Both the position numbers and the translations under genes were made by a program. DNA of 64,000 nt from Brevundimonas naejangsanensis. GTDB lineage: Bacteria > Pseudomonadota > Alphaproteobacteria > Caulobacterales > Caulobacteraceae. Each line of letters begins with the position of its first letter. Positions within the stretch are counted from its first letter, which is position 1. Shown in pieces: positions 28,889-36,858 of this stretch. The notes under the pieces were generated by a model. That model did no database searches. It worked only from the letters and a program-made list of their open reading frames with translations, and was not told where the DNA came from. The stretch spans positions 2,091,501 to 2,155,500 of the forward strand of contig NZ_CP015614.1 of NCBI RefSeq assembly GCF_000635915.2. The letters are read 5' to 3'.

Positions 28889-29669
28889 CTCCGGGCGCGC
28901 TGACGCCCCTTCGCCGCCCTCGTCGAGAGGCGCTGCGCTGGTCACCGCCGCCTCGGGCCGGATCGGGGCGGTGCTGGCCAAGGCGGCCGCTCAGGCGGGC
29001 TATGACGTCGTCGTCCACTATCGTTCCGACGCGGACGGCGCGCAGGGCGTGGTTCAGGCGATCGAGGGCCTGGGACAGCGCGCGGTCGCCGTTCACGCCG
29101 AGCTGACGGACCCCGGCGCGCGCGCCGCCCTGATGGATCAGGCCTTCGCCTTCGGGCCGTTGCGGGTGCTGGTCAACAACGCCTCCCTGTTCGTCTATGA
29201 TCAGCTGAAGACCTTTCAGGAGGCGGATCTGCGCCTTCATCACGAGGTCAACGTCCTGGCGCCGCTGGCCCTGATCCGCGACTTCGCCGCGCGCCTGCCC
29301 GAGACGGACGAAGGCGTGGTGGTCAATATGCTGGACTATAAGGTCACGGCGCCGAACCCCGACTTCTTCTCCTATACCGTCAGCCGCGTCGGCATCGCCC
29401 ACATGACCGGCGCCCTGGCGCTGGCCCTGGCGCCGCGCATCCGCGTCTGCGGCATAGCGCCGGGCCTGACCCTGCCCTCGGCCGGGTGGCCCGAGGCCGA
29501 CTATCAGGCCGGGGCCGAGGCCACGCCGCTGAAACGGCCCGTCCCGGTCGAGGATCTGGCCGCCGCCCTGACCTTCATCCTGACCGCGCGCAGCCTGACC
29601 GGACAGAATCTGGTGGTCGACGCCGGGGCGTCCCTGACCCGCCGCGAGCGCGACCTGGAGTTCGCCTGA
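28881..29669 (+). CDS. Pteridine reductase-like SDR (FolM/PTR1 type) with Arg at the catalytic Lys
   Basis: A 262-aa NADPH-dependent SDR. TAASGRIG (~22-29) binds the cofactor and LVNNASLF (~97-104) is the NNAS motif. VVNMLDYKV places Asp152 where classical SDRs have Ser, as in pteridine reductase PTR1/FolM. Tyr165 is in place, but the YxxxK lysine is Arg169 (SYTVSRVG). Start TTG at 28881 overlaps the 26-aa peptide gene. The PTPS-like and folB genes follow in the same direction, supporting a dihydro-pterin or dihydrofolate reducing role. Confidence 0.78.
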   Translation: MTDSGRADAPSPPSSRGAALVTAASGRIGAVLAKAAAQAGYDVVVHYRSDADGAQGVVQAIEGLGQRAVAVHAELTDPGARAALMDQAFAFGPLRVLVNNASLFVYDQLKTFQEADLRLHHEVNVLAPLALIRDFAARLPETDEGVVVNMLDYKVTAPNPDFFSYTVSRVGIAHMTGALALALAPRIRVCGIAPGLTLPSAGWPEADYQAGAEATPLKRPVPVEDLAAALTFILTARSLTGQNLVVDAGASLTRRERDLEFA

Positions 29670-29759
29670 GCCGTCAGCGGCGGCGTCGTTCGCCGCCACA
29701 TGACCTTTATTTGCCGATAGGTTGGTGCTTTAGCTGCCGCCGTTCATCCTGAGACCTTC

Positions 29760-30296
29760 ATGCCCGCTGTCCGTTTCACTCGCCGCTTCTCGATGGCGCA
29801 CCGGCTGATCGCCGATGCGGGGTCGAAGTGCGCCGTGCCGCATGGGCACAACGAGTTCGTGACCGTGACGCTGGAGCCGACGGCCGAGATCGATTTCGGC
29901 GGCGCCAACTATGCGGCCTCCTTCGAGCGGCTGAAGGCGCGCTGGCACGGCTTCGTCGACCGCAGCCTGGACCACGCCTTCCAGCTGAACCGCGCCGATC
30001 CCCTGCTGGCCTGGTTCCAGCAGCACGAGCCGCACCGCTTGAACCAGGTGCTGACCGTGGACGGCGATCCGACGACCGAGGCCCTGGTCATCGCCCTGTG
30101 GCGCAAGCTGGAGGCCATCCTGGCCGCCGAGGGCCTGCCGTTCCGCCTGGCCGAGCTGGCCATCGAGGAAACGCCGACCAACACCGTCCTGACGCGCGGC
30201 CTGACTGAGGCGGAGCGGGCGTGGGCGCTGGGCGCCTGGTGCGACCGGGCCGATTTCAGCATCAATGATCTTCTGCCGCCGGAGACCTGGTCTTGA
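29760..30296 (+). CDS. 6-pyruvoyltetrahydropterin synthase/QueD family protein
   Basis: A 178-aa T-fold zinc enzyme acting on dihydroneopterin triphosphate. Zinc ligands are His14 (SMAHRL), His28 and His30 in CAVPHGHN; the catalytic Cys24 precedes HGH at the usual distance, so it is the Cys-type (PTPS-I/QueD-like) rather than the Glu-type PTPS-III. A long middle segment makes it larger than E. coli QueD (~120 aa). No other queuosine genes are nearby; folB overlaps its end (TTGA), pointing to pterin or folate metabolism. Confidence 0.8.
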   Translation: MPAVRFTRRFSMAHRLIADAGSKCAVPHGHNEFVTVTLEPTAEIDFGGANYAASFERLKARWHGFVDRSLDHAFQLNRADPLLAWFQQHEPHRLNQVLTVDGDPTTEALVIALWRKLEAILAAEGLPFRLAELAIEETPTNTVLTRGLTEAERAWALGAWCDRADFSINDLLPPETWS

Positions 30297-30682
30297 GCGC
30301 CGTCGTCACCCCCCTGCCCTCCGCCGAGCCGCGCCGCCTGGGCCTGAAGGTCATGGTGCGGGCGCTGAAGGTCGAAGCCTCCATCGGCTTCTATGACCAC
30401 GAGCACGGACGCCTGCAGCCGCTGTCGGTCGACGTCGAGCTGGACCTGGGCGACTCGCCGGTCGAGCGGTTGGCCGACACCCTGGATTACGACGGCGTCG
30501 CCCGCATCGTGCGCGAACTGGCGGCGGGGCCGCACATCGCTCTGATCGAAACCTTCGCCGAACGCACGGCGGTCGCCTGCCTGGCCGATCCCCGCGTGCT
30601 GGGCGTCATCGTGCGGGTCGAAAAGCCAGGCGCCATTCCCGACGCCGCGGCCGCCGCCTGCGAAGTCGCCTATTCGCGCTGA
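30293..30682 (+). CDS. folB: Dihydroneopterin aldolase family protein
   Basis: A 129-aa T-fold enzyme that cleaves dihydroneopterin to hydroxymethyl-dihydropterin in folate synthesis. ASIGFYDHE carries the conserved substrate-binding region, with the catalytic Lys expected in VRVEKPGAI, and LIETFAERTA is typical. Start TTG at 30293 overlaps the stop of the upstream gene; a later ATG (MVRALKV) would delete 17 non-conserved residues. Third enzyme of the pterin group. Confidence 0.83.
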   Translation: MSAVVTPLPSAEPRRLGLKVMVRALKVEASIGFYDHEHGRLQPLSVDVELDLGDSPVERLADTLDYDGVARIVRELAAGPHIALIETFAERTAVACLADPRVLGVIVRVEKPGAIPDAAAAACEVAYSR

Positions 30683-30739
30683 GGCTGGTTGCGCGGGGCC
30701 GTCCGTCCCGCCATCATCTCGCTCTGACAAGAGGTTCCG

Positions 30740-31114
30740 ATGGTCCAGTCCGGCGATTACAACAGCAACAGCGGCGGCGAGGTTTCGGCTGACCTGTCCG
30801 GGCTCTATGTCGGCTATGCGCTGATCCTGCTGGCGGCGCCGACCTTCGGCGTGGCGGCGGCGGTCGGACTGCTGCGGGTCTGGCGCCGTGCCGCGCCGGT
30901 CGATCCGATTCTGCGCAGCCATTTCATCTTTCAGCAGCGCACCCTTTTCGCCGCCGTCTGCGCCATCATCGCCGGCGCGGTGTTGATCCTGGTCAACGTC
31001 GGCGTCTTCGTCCTGTTCATCATGGCCGTGTGGACCATCGTGCGCGGCGCTCTGGGGCTGAAGGACCTGCTGAACGGACGCCCTATCGCTGAGCCCCGCC
31101 GCCTCTTCTACTGA
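30740..31114 (+). CDS. DUF4870-like small membrane protein (tandem copy 1)
   Basis: A 124-aa protein with three hydrophobic helices (~20-45, ~70-92, ~92-110) ending in WTIVRGALGLKDLLNGRP. It shares the layout and the C-terminal LxxLLNxRP ending with the next gene, so the two look like a divergent tandem duplication. Resembles DUF4870-type proteins. Function unknown. AAGAGG precedes the ATG. Confidence 0.7.
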   Translation: MVQSGDYNSNSGGEVSADLSGLYVGYALILLAAPTFGVAAAVGLLRVWRRAAPVDPILRSHFIFQQRTLFAAVCAIIAGAVLILVNVGVFVLFIMAVWTIVRGALGLKDLLNGRPIAEPRRLFY

Positions 31115-31504
<390 letters not shown>

Positions 31505-31528
31505 TGACCCCTTCAGGAGGAGCCTTTC

Positions 31529-31819
31529 GTGTCCGCCTTCAAAGACCACGCCGCCGACCACCGCTTCCAGCAGACATTCGCCGATTCTGACGGGACCGAG
31601 CATCCCGTCTGGGCCGAATACGCCGTGCGCGGTCACGCCCGCATCATCCTGCACGTCGAGGCCCACCCGGCCCTGCGCGGCACGGGCGCCGCCGGCCGCT
31701 TCATGCAGGCGCTGGCCGAACACGCCCGCGCCGAAAAGCTGACTCTGATTCCGCACTGCAGCTACGCCGTCGCCTGGCTGAAACGCCATCCTGAGTACGA
31801 AGACGTACTCGGTTCTTAG
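31529..31819 (+). CDS. Short GNAT-like N-acetyltransferase (YjdJ/COG2388 type)
   Basis: A 96-aa single-domain acetyltransferase-like protein. The acetyl-CoA-binding turn is HPALRGTGAAGRFMQALAEHAR, followed by LIPHCSYAVAWLKRHPEYEDVL, the hallmark ending of this short family. Start GTG at 31529 has a strong AGGAGG site. Substrate unknown. A large double hairpin lies just after the stop. Confidence 0.82.
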   Translation: MSAFKDHAADHRFQQTFADSDGTEHPVWAEYAVRGHARIILHVEAHPALRGTGAAGRFMQALAEHARAEKLTLIPHCSYAVAWLKRHPEYEDVLGS

Positions 31820-31821
31820 TG

Positions 31822-31862
31822 GGCTGCGTCAGAAGGCTCCGCCTTCTCGACCCGACGCAGCC
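31822..31862. terminator. Nested hairpin after GNAT gene, possible terminator
   Basis: GGCTGCGTC (31822-31830) pairs with GACGCAGCC (31854-31862), and inside it AGAAGGC-TCC-GCCTTCT forms a second stem. No T-tract, so it may be a terminator, a processing site or a repeat element. Confidence 0.45.
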
Positions 31863-31920
31863 TGGCGCTTCGCGCGCTCAAGCAGCGAGCCGCCGCGCGG
31901 CGAGCGGTAGCGCCCTTAGA

Positions 31921-32247
31921 TCAAGGATGACTCTTGGCGACGATGGCCTTCATCGTCTCGGCCTTGGAAGGCAGGTCCGCGACCAGGCGGGCGGCCAATT
32001 CGCGGGCGCCGACCGGATAGGCGTCGCCGCCGTCGGCGATCTCCTTGGCCATGTCGGCGGCCTTGCACAGGGCGGCTTCGAGCGCCTCGACCTGTTCAAG
32101 GGCGAGGGCGCGGGCTTCGGCCTGCAGGCGCTTGACCCGTTCGGCGGTGGTTTCGGGCGCGCGCATCAGGTCATAGACCTCGGCTTCCGGCGAGGAGACC
32201 ACGCGCAGGGCGGCGCGGGCGTCGGATTCATTGCTGGACTTGGTCAT
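31921..32247 (-). CDS. Hypothetical helical protein
   Basis: A 108-aa acidic, helical soluble protein (VYDLMRAPETTAERVKRLQ, then an Ala/Glu-rich helix and a C-terminal half with VGARELAARLVADLPSKAETM). The ATG at 32247 has AGGAGAAT about six nt upstream; the reading from 32271 lacks support. No family recognised. The spacing of hydrophobic residues suggests a coiled coil or helix bundle. Confidence 0.6.
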   Translation of the reverse strand: MTKSSNESDARAALRVVSSPEAEVYDLMRAPETTAERVKRLQAEARALALEQVEALEAALCKAADMAKEIADGGDAYPVGARELAARLVADLPSKAETMKAIVAKSHP

Positions 32248-32444
32248 CGCATATTCTCCTGGCGACAGCATGCCTCATTTTCGCCTTAGGGTCGCATCCC
32301 ATCTGCAGCCAAGCTGCAAGGACGGCGCCGCATGTTGCGCCAAGGCCGCATCAATCACGACCGCCGCCAACGGTTCCGCTTGTGTTACGCTCTTTGACAC
32401 TGTGGTCCAGCCGCGCTTTGCTGTCGCCGCACAGGGAGACGCTG

Positions 32445-32663
32445 ATGAGACAGACCGTTCCGCCGCCGAAGCCGCCTCAGGGAGAAGCAGGCGAGTGGAC
32501 CCTTCTGCAAAGCCGGCTCGACCGCACCTTCTGGCAGTGGGACCGACGTCCTGAACCCGCCGCCCCCGTCCTGACCCGCTTCGTCATCGTGCGCCCGCCC
32601 GAACGCCTCGACTACGACACATTCGATGAGGCCGAGGCCATGTTTGAGGCGATGGAAGAATAG
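32445..32663 (+). CDS. Small hypothetical protein
   Basis: A 72-aa protein, Pro-rich at the start (TVPPPKPPQGE), then LLQSRLDRTFWQWDRRPEPA and an acidic end (DYDTFDEAEAMFEAMEE). The ATG has AGGGAGA seven nt upstream. No family recognised. It converges with the symporter gene, with 6 nt between stops. Confidence 0.5.
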   Translation: MRQTVPPPKPPQGEAGEWTLLQSRLDRTFWQWDRRPEPAAPVLTRFVIVRPPERLDYDTFDEAEAMFEAMEE

Positions 32664-32669
32664 GGGCGT

Positions 32670-33932
32670 TCAGTCCGACGCCGCCTCGCCGCCCTGAACA
32701 ATGCGGACCACGGCCAGGTCGGCGGTGACGTTGCCCAGGGTGCGGAAGATGTCGGGCACGACCTCGACCGCCAACAGCAGCGGCAGCAGCTCCAGCGGCA
32801 CGCCCATGGCGATGCAGATGGGGGCGATGGAGGCGAAGAAGCTGGCCTGACCGGGCAGGCCCACGGTGCCGATCGAGATCAGCACCGCTGTCAGCATGGC
32901 CGCGAACAGCTGGCCCGCCGAGGGCTCCAGCCCGAACAGGTGGGCGCAGTAGATGGCGACCCCCAGGTTGGCGACCGGGCTGGTGATGCGGAACACCGCC
33001 ACCGCCAGCGGCAGGACCAGACCCGCCGTCGCCCGCTTGACGCCCAGCTCGTCGACCGCCCGCTCGACCATGACCGGCAGGCTGGCCAGCGACGACTGGG
33101 TCGAGAAGGCCACCACCTGCGCCGGCGCCGCCGCCCGGGCGAACCGGCCCAGCGACACCCGGCCGAAGATGACCGCCAGCGGATAGAAGATCAGGCCGAT
33201 GCCGATGCAGGCGATGGAGATCAGCGCCACATAGTGCAGCAGCACCCCCGCCGCGCTGGCGCCCGCCGTCAGCCCCACCCCGATCGACAGGGCGAAGACG
33301 CCCAGCGGCGCGACGCTCAGCACCCAGCGGACGATGACGATCATCGTCTCGCCTACCGCCTCGAAGAAGGTGATCAGAGGCACGCGCAGCCGCTCGGGCA
33401 GCCCCGAGGCCGCAAAGCCGAAGAAGACGGCGAACACCACCATGCCCAGAATGGCGTCCTCGGCGGCCGCGCGGATCGGGTTGGACGGGGCGATGGTCTT
33501 CAGAAACTCGCTGAACGGCGCCCCGGCGCCCAGGCCTTCGGCCCCTTCCGGCTTGATGGCCAGCAGCAGGCGCGCGCCTTCCGGGTCGATCGGCCACAGG
33601 GCGTGCAGCCCATAGGCCGCCGCGACGGCGTACATGGTCGCAAAGACGATCAGCCCCCCGAACCAGGCCACCGCCTTCAGCGCCAGACGCCCGGTCCGCG
33701 CCGCATCGGCGATGGAGGCGATGCCCGTCACCAGCAGGCTGAACACCAGGGGGATGATCGTCATCCTCAGCGCATTGAGCCACAGCTGGCCCAGCGCCTG
33801 GATGAGGTCGGCCGTCACATGCCCGCCCGGCAGGCCCCAGCGCTGCGCCGCCGCCCCGGCGACCAGGCCCAGCACGAGCGACAGCAACACAAGCGTGCTG
33901 AGAGAGGTCAGAAAGGAACGCGCCGATTTCAT
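32670..33932 (-). CDS. Dicarboxylate/amino acid:cation symporter (SLC1/DAACS family)
   Basis: A 420-aa inner-membrane transporter of the GltP/DctA family, importing dicarboxylates or acidic amino acids with Na+ or H+. The first hairpin-loop region reads AFSTQSSLASLPVMVE (a Ser-rich motif), and the later GLPGQASFFASIAPICIAMG corresponds to the second re-entrant loop. About eight helices are visible. Single gene; exact substrate open. Confidence 0.9.
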   Translation of the reverse strand: MKSARSFLTSLSTLVLLSLVLGLVAGAAAQRWGLPGGHVTADLIQALGQLWLNALRMTIIPLVFSLLVTGIASIADAARTGRLALKAVAWFGGLIVFATMYAVAAAYGLHALWPIDPEGARLLLAIKPEGAEGLGAGAPFSEFLKTIAPSNPIRAAAEDAILGMVVFAVFFGFAASGLPERLRVPLITFFEAVGETMIVIVRWVLSVAPLGVFALSIGVGLTAGASAAGVLLHYVALISIACIGIGLIFYPLAVIFGRVSLGRFARAAAPAQVVAFSTQSSLASLPVMVERAVDELGVKRATAGLVLPLAVAVFRITSPVANLGVAIYCAHLFGLEPSAGQLFAAMLTAVLISIGTVGLPGQASFFASIAPICIAMGVPLELLPLLLAVEVVPDIFRTLGNVTADLAVVRIVQGGEAASD

Positions 33933-33992
33933 CCGGCCACGCTAGCAGCCGCCGCGCCGTGCGCCAGCGGAAATCGGCGACCGCCTCCTGCC

Positions 33993-34922
33993 TTAATGCG
34001 GCGTGCCTGAATTGGCCGGGTCCAGCGGCAGGCCCGCCGCCTGACGCGCCTTCATCACCCGCAGCCAGCCGTGCATGGCCTCTGAATCCAGCCCGTGCAT
34101 CATAAGCCGATAGCCCGCCTGCAGCGTCGACAGCGCCACCAGCGGATGGCCGTTCTTGACGAAGGCCATGTGGTAGCTCGTGCCCAGGATGCGGGCGATG
34201 TAGATGGCGATCACTTCATCCAGCTGCAGCGAACTGGACGCCCGCACGAAGTCGTCCCTCGGCAGCATCAGGGCGTAGATCGGGGTGTAGAACTCCACCG
34301 CCGTCTGCACGTCGACGAAGTTGTGCCATTTGCGCGGAAACTCCTCGAAGGGCGGGAATTCGTCCGAGATCATGGAGAAGTCGATGCGTTCGGGCGGCGT
34401 CAGCTCTCGCCCCTCGGCGCGCAGGGCGGCGTTCAGCTCGATGACGAAGTTGAAGATGTTCAGATCGTGCTGAAGGAACAGGTCCGGCTCGATGTCCTTC
34501 AGCCGCGTCGGCGTCAGCGGCCACTTCGTCACCTTGTCGCCCACGCCCGCATTCTCCCGCACGAAGGCGGTCAGCTCGGACCCGACATGGAAGTGGCGCA
34601 GGATCACCCGGTTGGCCTCGGGCGTGGCGAAGGTGCGCAGGCCCCAGTGGATGGTCTTGTGCAGCAGGCCGTTCAGGTTCGGGTATTTCGGCGAAATGAC
34701 CCGCAGCACCTTCACCAGACAGAAGAACAGGAACACCAGCGGCCGCGCCACCGGGAACAGCCAGCGCCGCGAGCGCGACCGCGCCCCCAGCAGCAGGTCG
34801 CGCTTGGCCCCGTCGTCGATCGGCAGGCTGTGATCGAGATACAGCGCCATCCACGGGTCGGGATCCCTGGGGTCGAACCGCGCGGGGTCGAACGGGTCCT
34901 CGTGCGGCTTATAGTATCTCAC
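33993..34922 (-). CDS. Unknown protein of the ketosynthase operon (DUF6999-like)
   Basis: A 309-aa protein of unknown function. Start GTG at 34922 overlaps the stop of the haem-oxygenase-like gene (GTGA). It has one strong hydrophobic segment (~55-78, LFPVARPLVFLFFCLVKVLRV), then a soluble part rich in His/Asp/Glu (LRHFHVGSELTAFV, FLQHDLNIFNFVIEL, KWHNFVDVQTAVEFY), which could bind metal. I believe it belongs to a family catalogued as DUF6999 that travels with this kind of ketosynthase; that is from memory. Possibly a membrane-bound tailoring or transfer step. Confidence 0.7.
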   Translation of the reverse strand: MRYYKPHEDPFDPARFDPRDPDPWMALYLDHSLPIDDGAKRDLLLGARSRSRRWLFPVARPLVFLFFCLVKVLRVISPKYPNLNGLLHKTIHWGLRTFATPEANRVILRHFHVGSELTAFVRENAGVGDKVTKWPLTPTRLKDIEPDLFLQHDLNIFNFVIELNAALRAEGRELTPPERIDFSMISDEFPPFEEFPRKWHNFVDVQTAVEFYTPIYALMLPRDDFVRASSSLQLDEVIAIYIARILGTSYHMAFVKNGHPLVALSTLQAGYRLMMHGLDSEAMHGWLRVMKARQAAGLPLDPANSGTPH

Positions 34923-35599
34923 GCCGCGATCTCCTCGATCTGCAGGGCGTAGAGGCGGGCCGTCACCCTGGCCGTCGTGACGATGCGTTCGGCGATGAAG
35001 GGATCGGGCAGGACCATGCCCAGCATCTCCTCGAACTCCTTCATGTGCTCGGCGTCGTTGTCGCCGTGATACAGCAGGAAGCGCACCGCCTCGTCGGGCA
35101 GGGCCAGCCGCTCCTGCACCTTCAGGCCCCACGGCCGCGCCTTGATCGAGCCCAGCCCCTCGATGATGAACATGGCGCCCAGCAGGCCGAAGGGATCGGG
35201 CTTGGACGCCTCATGGAACATCCACGCCGACAGGGCCTCGGACCCCACATTCTTCGGCGCCGACTGAATATCCTCCAGCGCCCCGCCCGAGGCTGTGAAG
35301 TCGGCCTCCAGCAGGCGGAAATCGCGATGCTCCGTCACCGCATGGCGCATCAGGGTCGAGCGCAGCTCCAGATGATCCTCGCCGATGTTCGACGCCGCCC
35401 GGCTCATCCACAGCGCCCCGTCCTTCACCTGCTGGCGCAGGTTGATCAGGAAGGCGTGGTAGTCGGCGACCTCGAACCGCCCGCGCGTCAGCCTGCGGAT
35501 CAGGGGCGTCGCCTCCAGCCGCTGCTCGAAGTCGGCGAAGACGACCGCCAGCTTCCGTAAGGTCTCGGCCACCGCCGCCTCGGCTTCGCGTTCCGCCAT
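34919..35599 (-). CDS. Haem-oxygenase-like iron-containing redox protein
   Basis: A 226-aa all-helical protein resembling the TenA/haem-oxygenase-like (Haem_oxygenas_2) group, to which di-iron oxidases such as UndA and SznF belong. Possible metal ligands are Glu90/His91 (AVTEHRDF), Glu147 (FIIEGLG), and His178, Asp182 and His185 in YHGDNDAEH. Its ATG overlaps the ketosynthase stop (ATGA), and its own stop overlaps the next start, so the three are one translational unit. Predicted to oxidise the ketosynthase product; not demonstrated. Confidence 0.75.
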   Translation of the reverse strand: MAEREAEAAVAETLRKLAVVFADFEQRLEATPLIRRLTRGRFEVADYHAFLINLRQQVKDGALWMSRAASNIGEDHLELRSTLMRHAVTEHRDFRLLEADFTASGGALEDIQSAPKNVGSEALSAWMFHEASKPDPFGLLGAMFIIEGLGSIKARPWGLKVQERLALPDEAVRFLLYHGDNDAEHMKEFEEMLGMVLPDPFIAERIVTTARVTARLYALQIEEIAA

Positions 35600-36735
35600 C
35601 ACACAATCTCCAGCATCATGAAGCCGATCATCGCCCGCCCGCTCTCGGGCACGATGCACAACACCCTGTCTCCGCGCTTTCCGCGTCCCGACTTCAGGAA
35701 GGCGTCCAGCATGACCCAGATCGAGGCCGAGCCGACATTGCCGCTGTCGGCCAACGTCGTGAACCACTTCTCCTCCGGGATCATCGCCGCCGTGCTTTCC
35801 AGCAGGCCGACAATCTCCTGACGTAGCGACCGCGCGGAGTAGTGACACAGCAGATGGTCGACCTGATCCGGCACGATCCGCCCGGCGTCCACCTTCTCCA
35901 GCCAGACGCCGATCCAGGCGCGAATGACGATCTTCAGCAGTTCGAAGTCCTGCAGCAGGGCCACCGCCCCCGCCGCATGGGCCGCCGCCGGGCCTGCGTG
36001 GCTCCAGGCGCTGGTCATGTCGGCGCGCGCTTCCGGCGTCGATCCGGCCCACATGCAGGGATCGAAGCGCCCGGCCAGCGACGTCATGTCGATCCACTCG
36101 ACCTTCAGGCTCAGGCCGTCGGGCTTGGGCCTCGGCTCCATCACCACGGCGCCGGCCCCGTCCGACAGGGTGAAGCGCAGGAAATCCGCCTCGATCCGCG
36201 CCCGGCCCTTCTCGTCCACCAGCGCCGTGCCCTCATAGAAGGCGGGTCGGAACCAGCGTGAGGAAAACTCGCCGGCGCAGGCGGCGGCGACATCCGCCTC
36301 GCCCGCGCGCACGCTCAGCCACGCGCCCTTGGCCGCCATCAGGGCGCTGGCGCAGACCGACTGATAGCTGAACGCCTCCAGCGGCCCCGCGCCCAGCTCG
36401 GCCTGAACCGCGCTGGCGTGGCCGGGCACCAGATAGTCCCCCTGCGTCGCCGCCGCGCCCAGATGCTGCAGGTCGCCAAGGCTCAGCCCCGCTGCGTCTA
36501 GCGCCGCCCGCACCGCCTCGGCGCACATGGAGGCGTTGGAGTGCAACGGCGCCCCGTCTTCGTTCAGGGCGTAGTGCCGCCCTTCGATCCCGTTCCAGCG
36601 CAGGGCGCGGCGCCCGACAGCGGAGGGCCGCCCGCCGATCCGGCCGATGAAATCCTCCATCCGATCGTTGCCGATCCGCTCGCCGGGCAGGACGGCGCCG
36701 GTCCCGGTGATGAAGACGTCGCGAAGCTCACTCAT
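35599..36735 (-). CDS. KAS III-like beta-ketosynthase (StlD/DarB type)
   Basis: A 378-aa thiolase-fold ketosynthase. The Cys-His-Asn triad is intact: Cys128 (YQSVCASAL), His298 (HLLCHYS) and Asn333 (SGNVGSAS). The opening VFITGTGAVLPGERIGNDRMEDFIG and GRRALRWNGIEGRHYA resemble the StlD/DarB group rather than housekeeping FabH (~320 aa). The start is ATG 36735; the reading from 36771 is extended. No DarA-type cyclase is nearby, so dialkylresorcinol synthesis is not implied. First gene of a three-gene operon with an unknown lipid-like product. Confidence 0.85.
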   Translation of the reverse strand: MSELRDVFITGTGAVLPGERIGNDRMEDFIGRIGGRPSAVGRRALRWNGIEGRHYALNEDGAPLHSNASMCAEAVRAALDAAGLSLGDLQHLGAAATQGDYLVPGHASAVQAELGAGPLEAFSYQSVCASALMAAKGAWLSVRAGEADVAAACAGEFSSRWFRPAFYEGTALVDEKGRARIEADFLRFTLSDGAGAVVMEPRPKPDGLSLKVEWIDMTSLAGRFDPCMWAGSTPEARADMTSAWSHAGPAAAHAAGAVALLQDFELLKIVIRAWIGVWLEKVDAGRIVPDQVDHLLCHYSARSLRQEIVGLLESTAAMIPEEKWFTTLADSGNVGSASIWVMLDAFLKSGRGKRGDRVLCIVPESGRAMIGFMMLEIV

Positions 36736-36858
36736 GGCGCGGACCTTGGCGATACGGCCCGAATCGCACAACCGGGAAATCGCCGTTTCAGACGCCGCCC
36801 TTTATCGGAATCGCCGTTCCGCGCGCCCTAGCGTCGCGCAGGCGCAGGCATTACCTTG

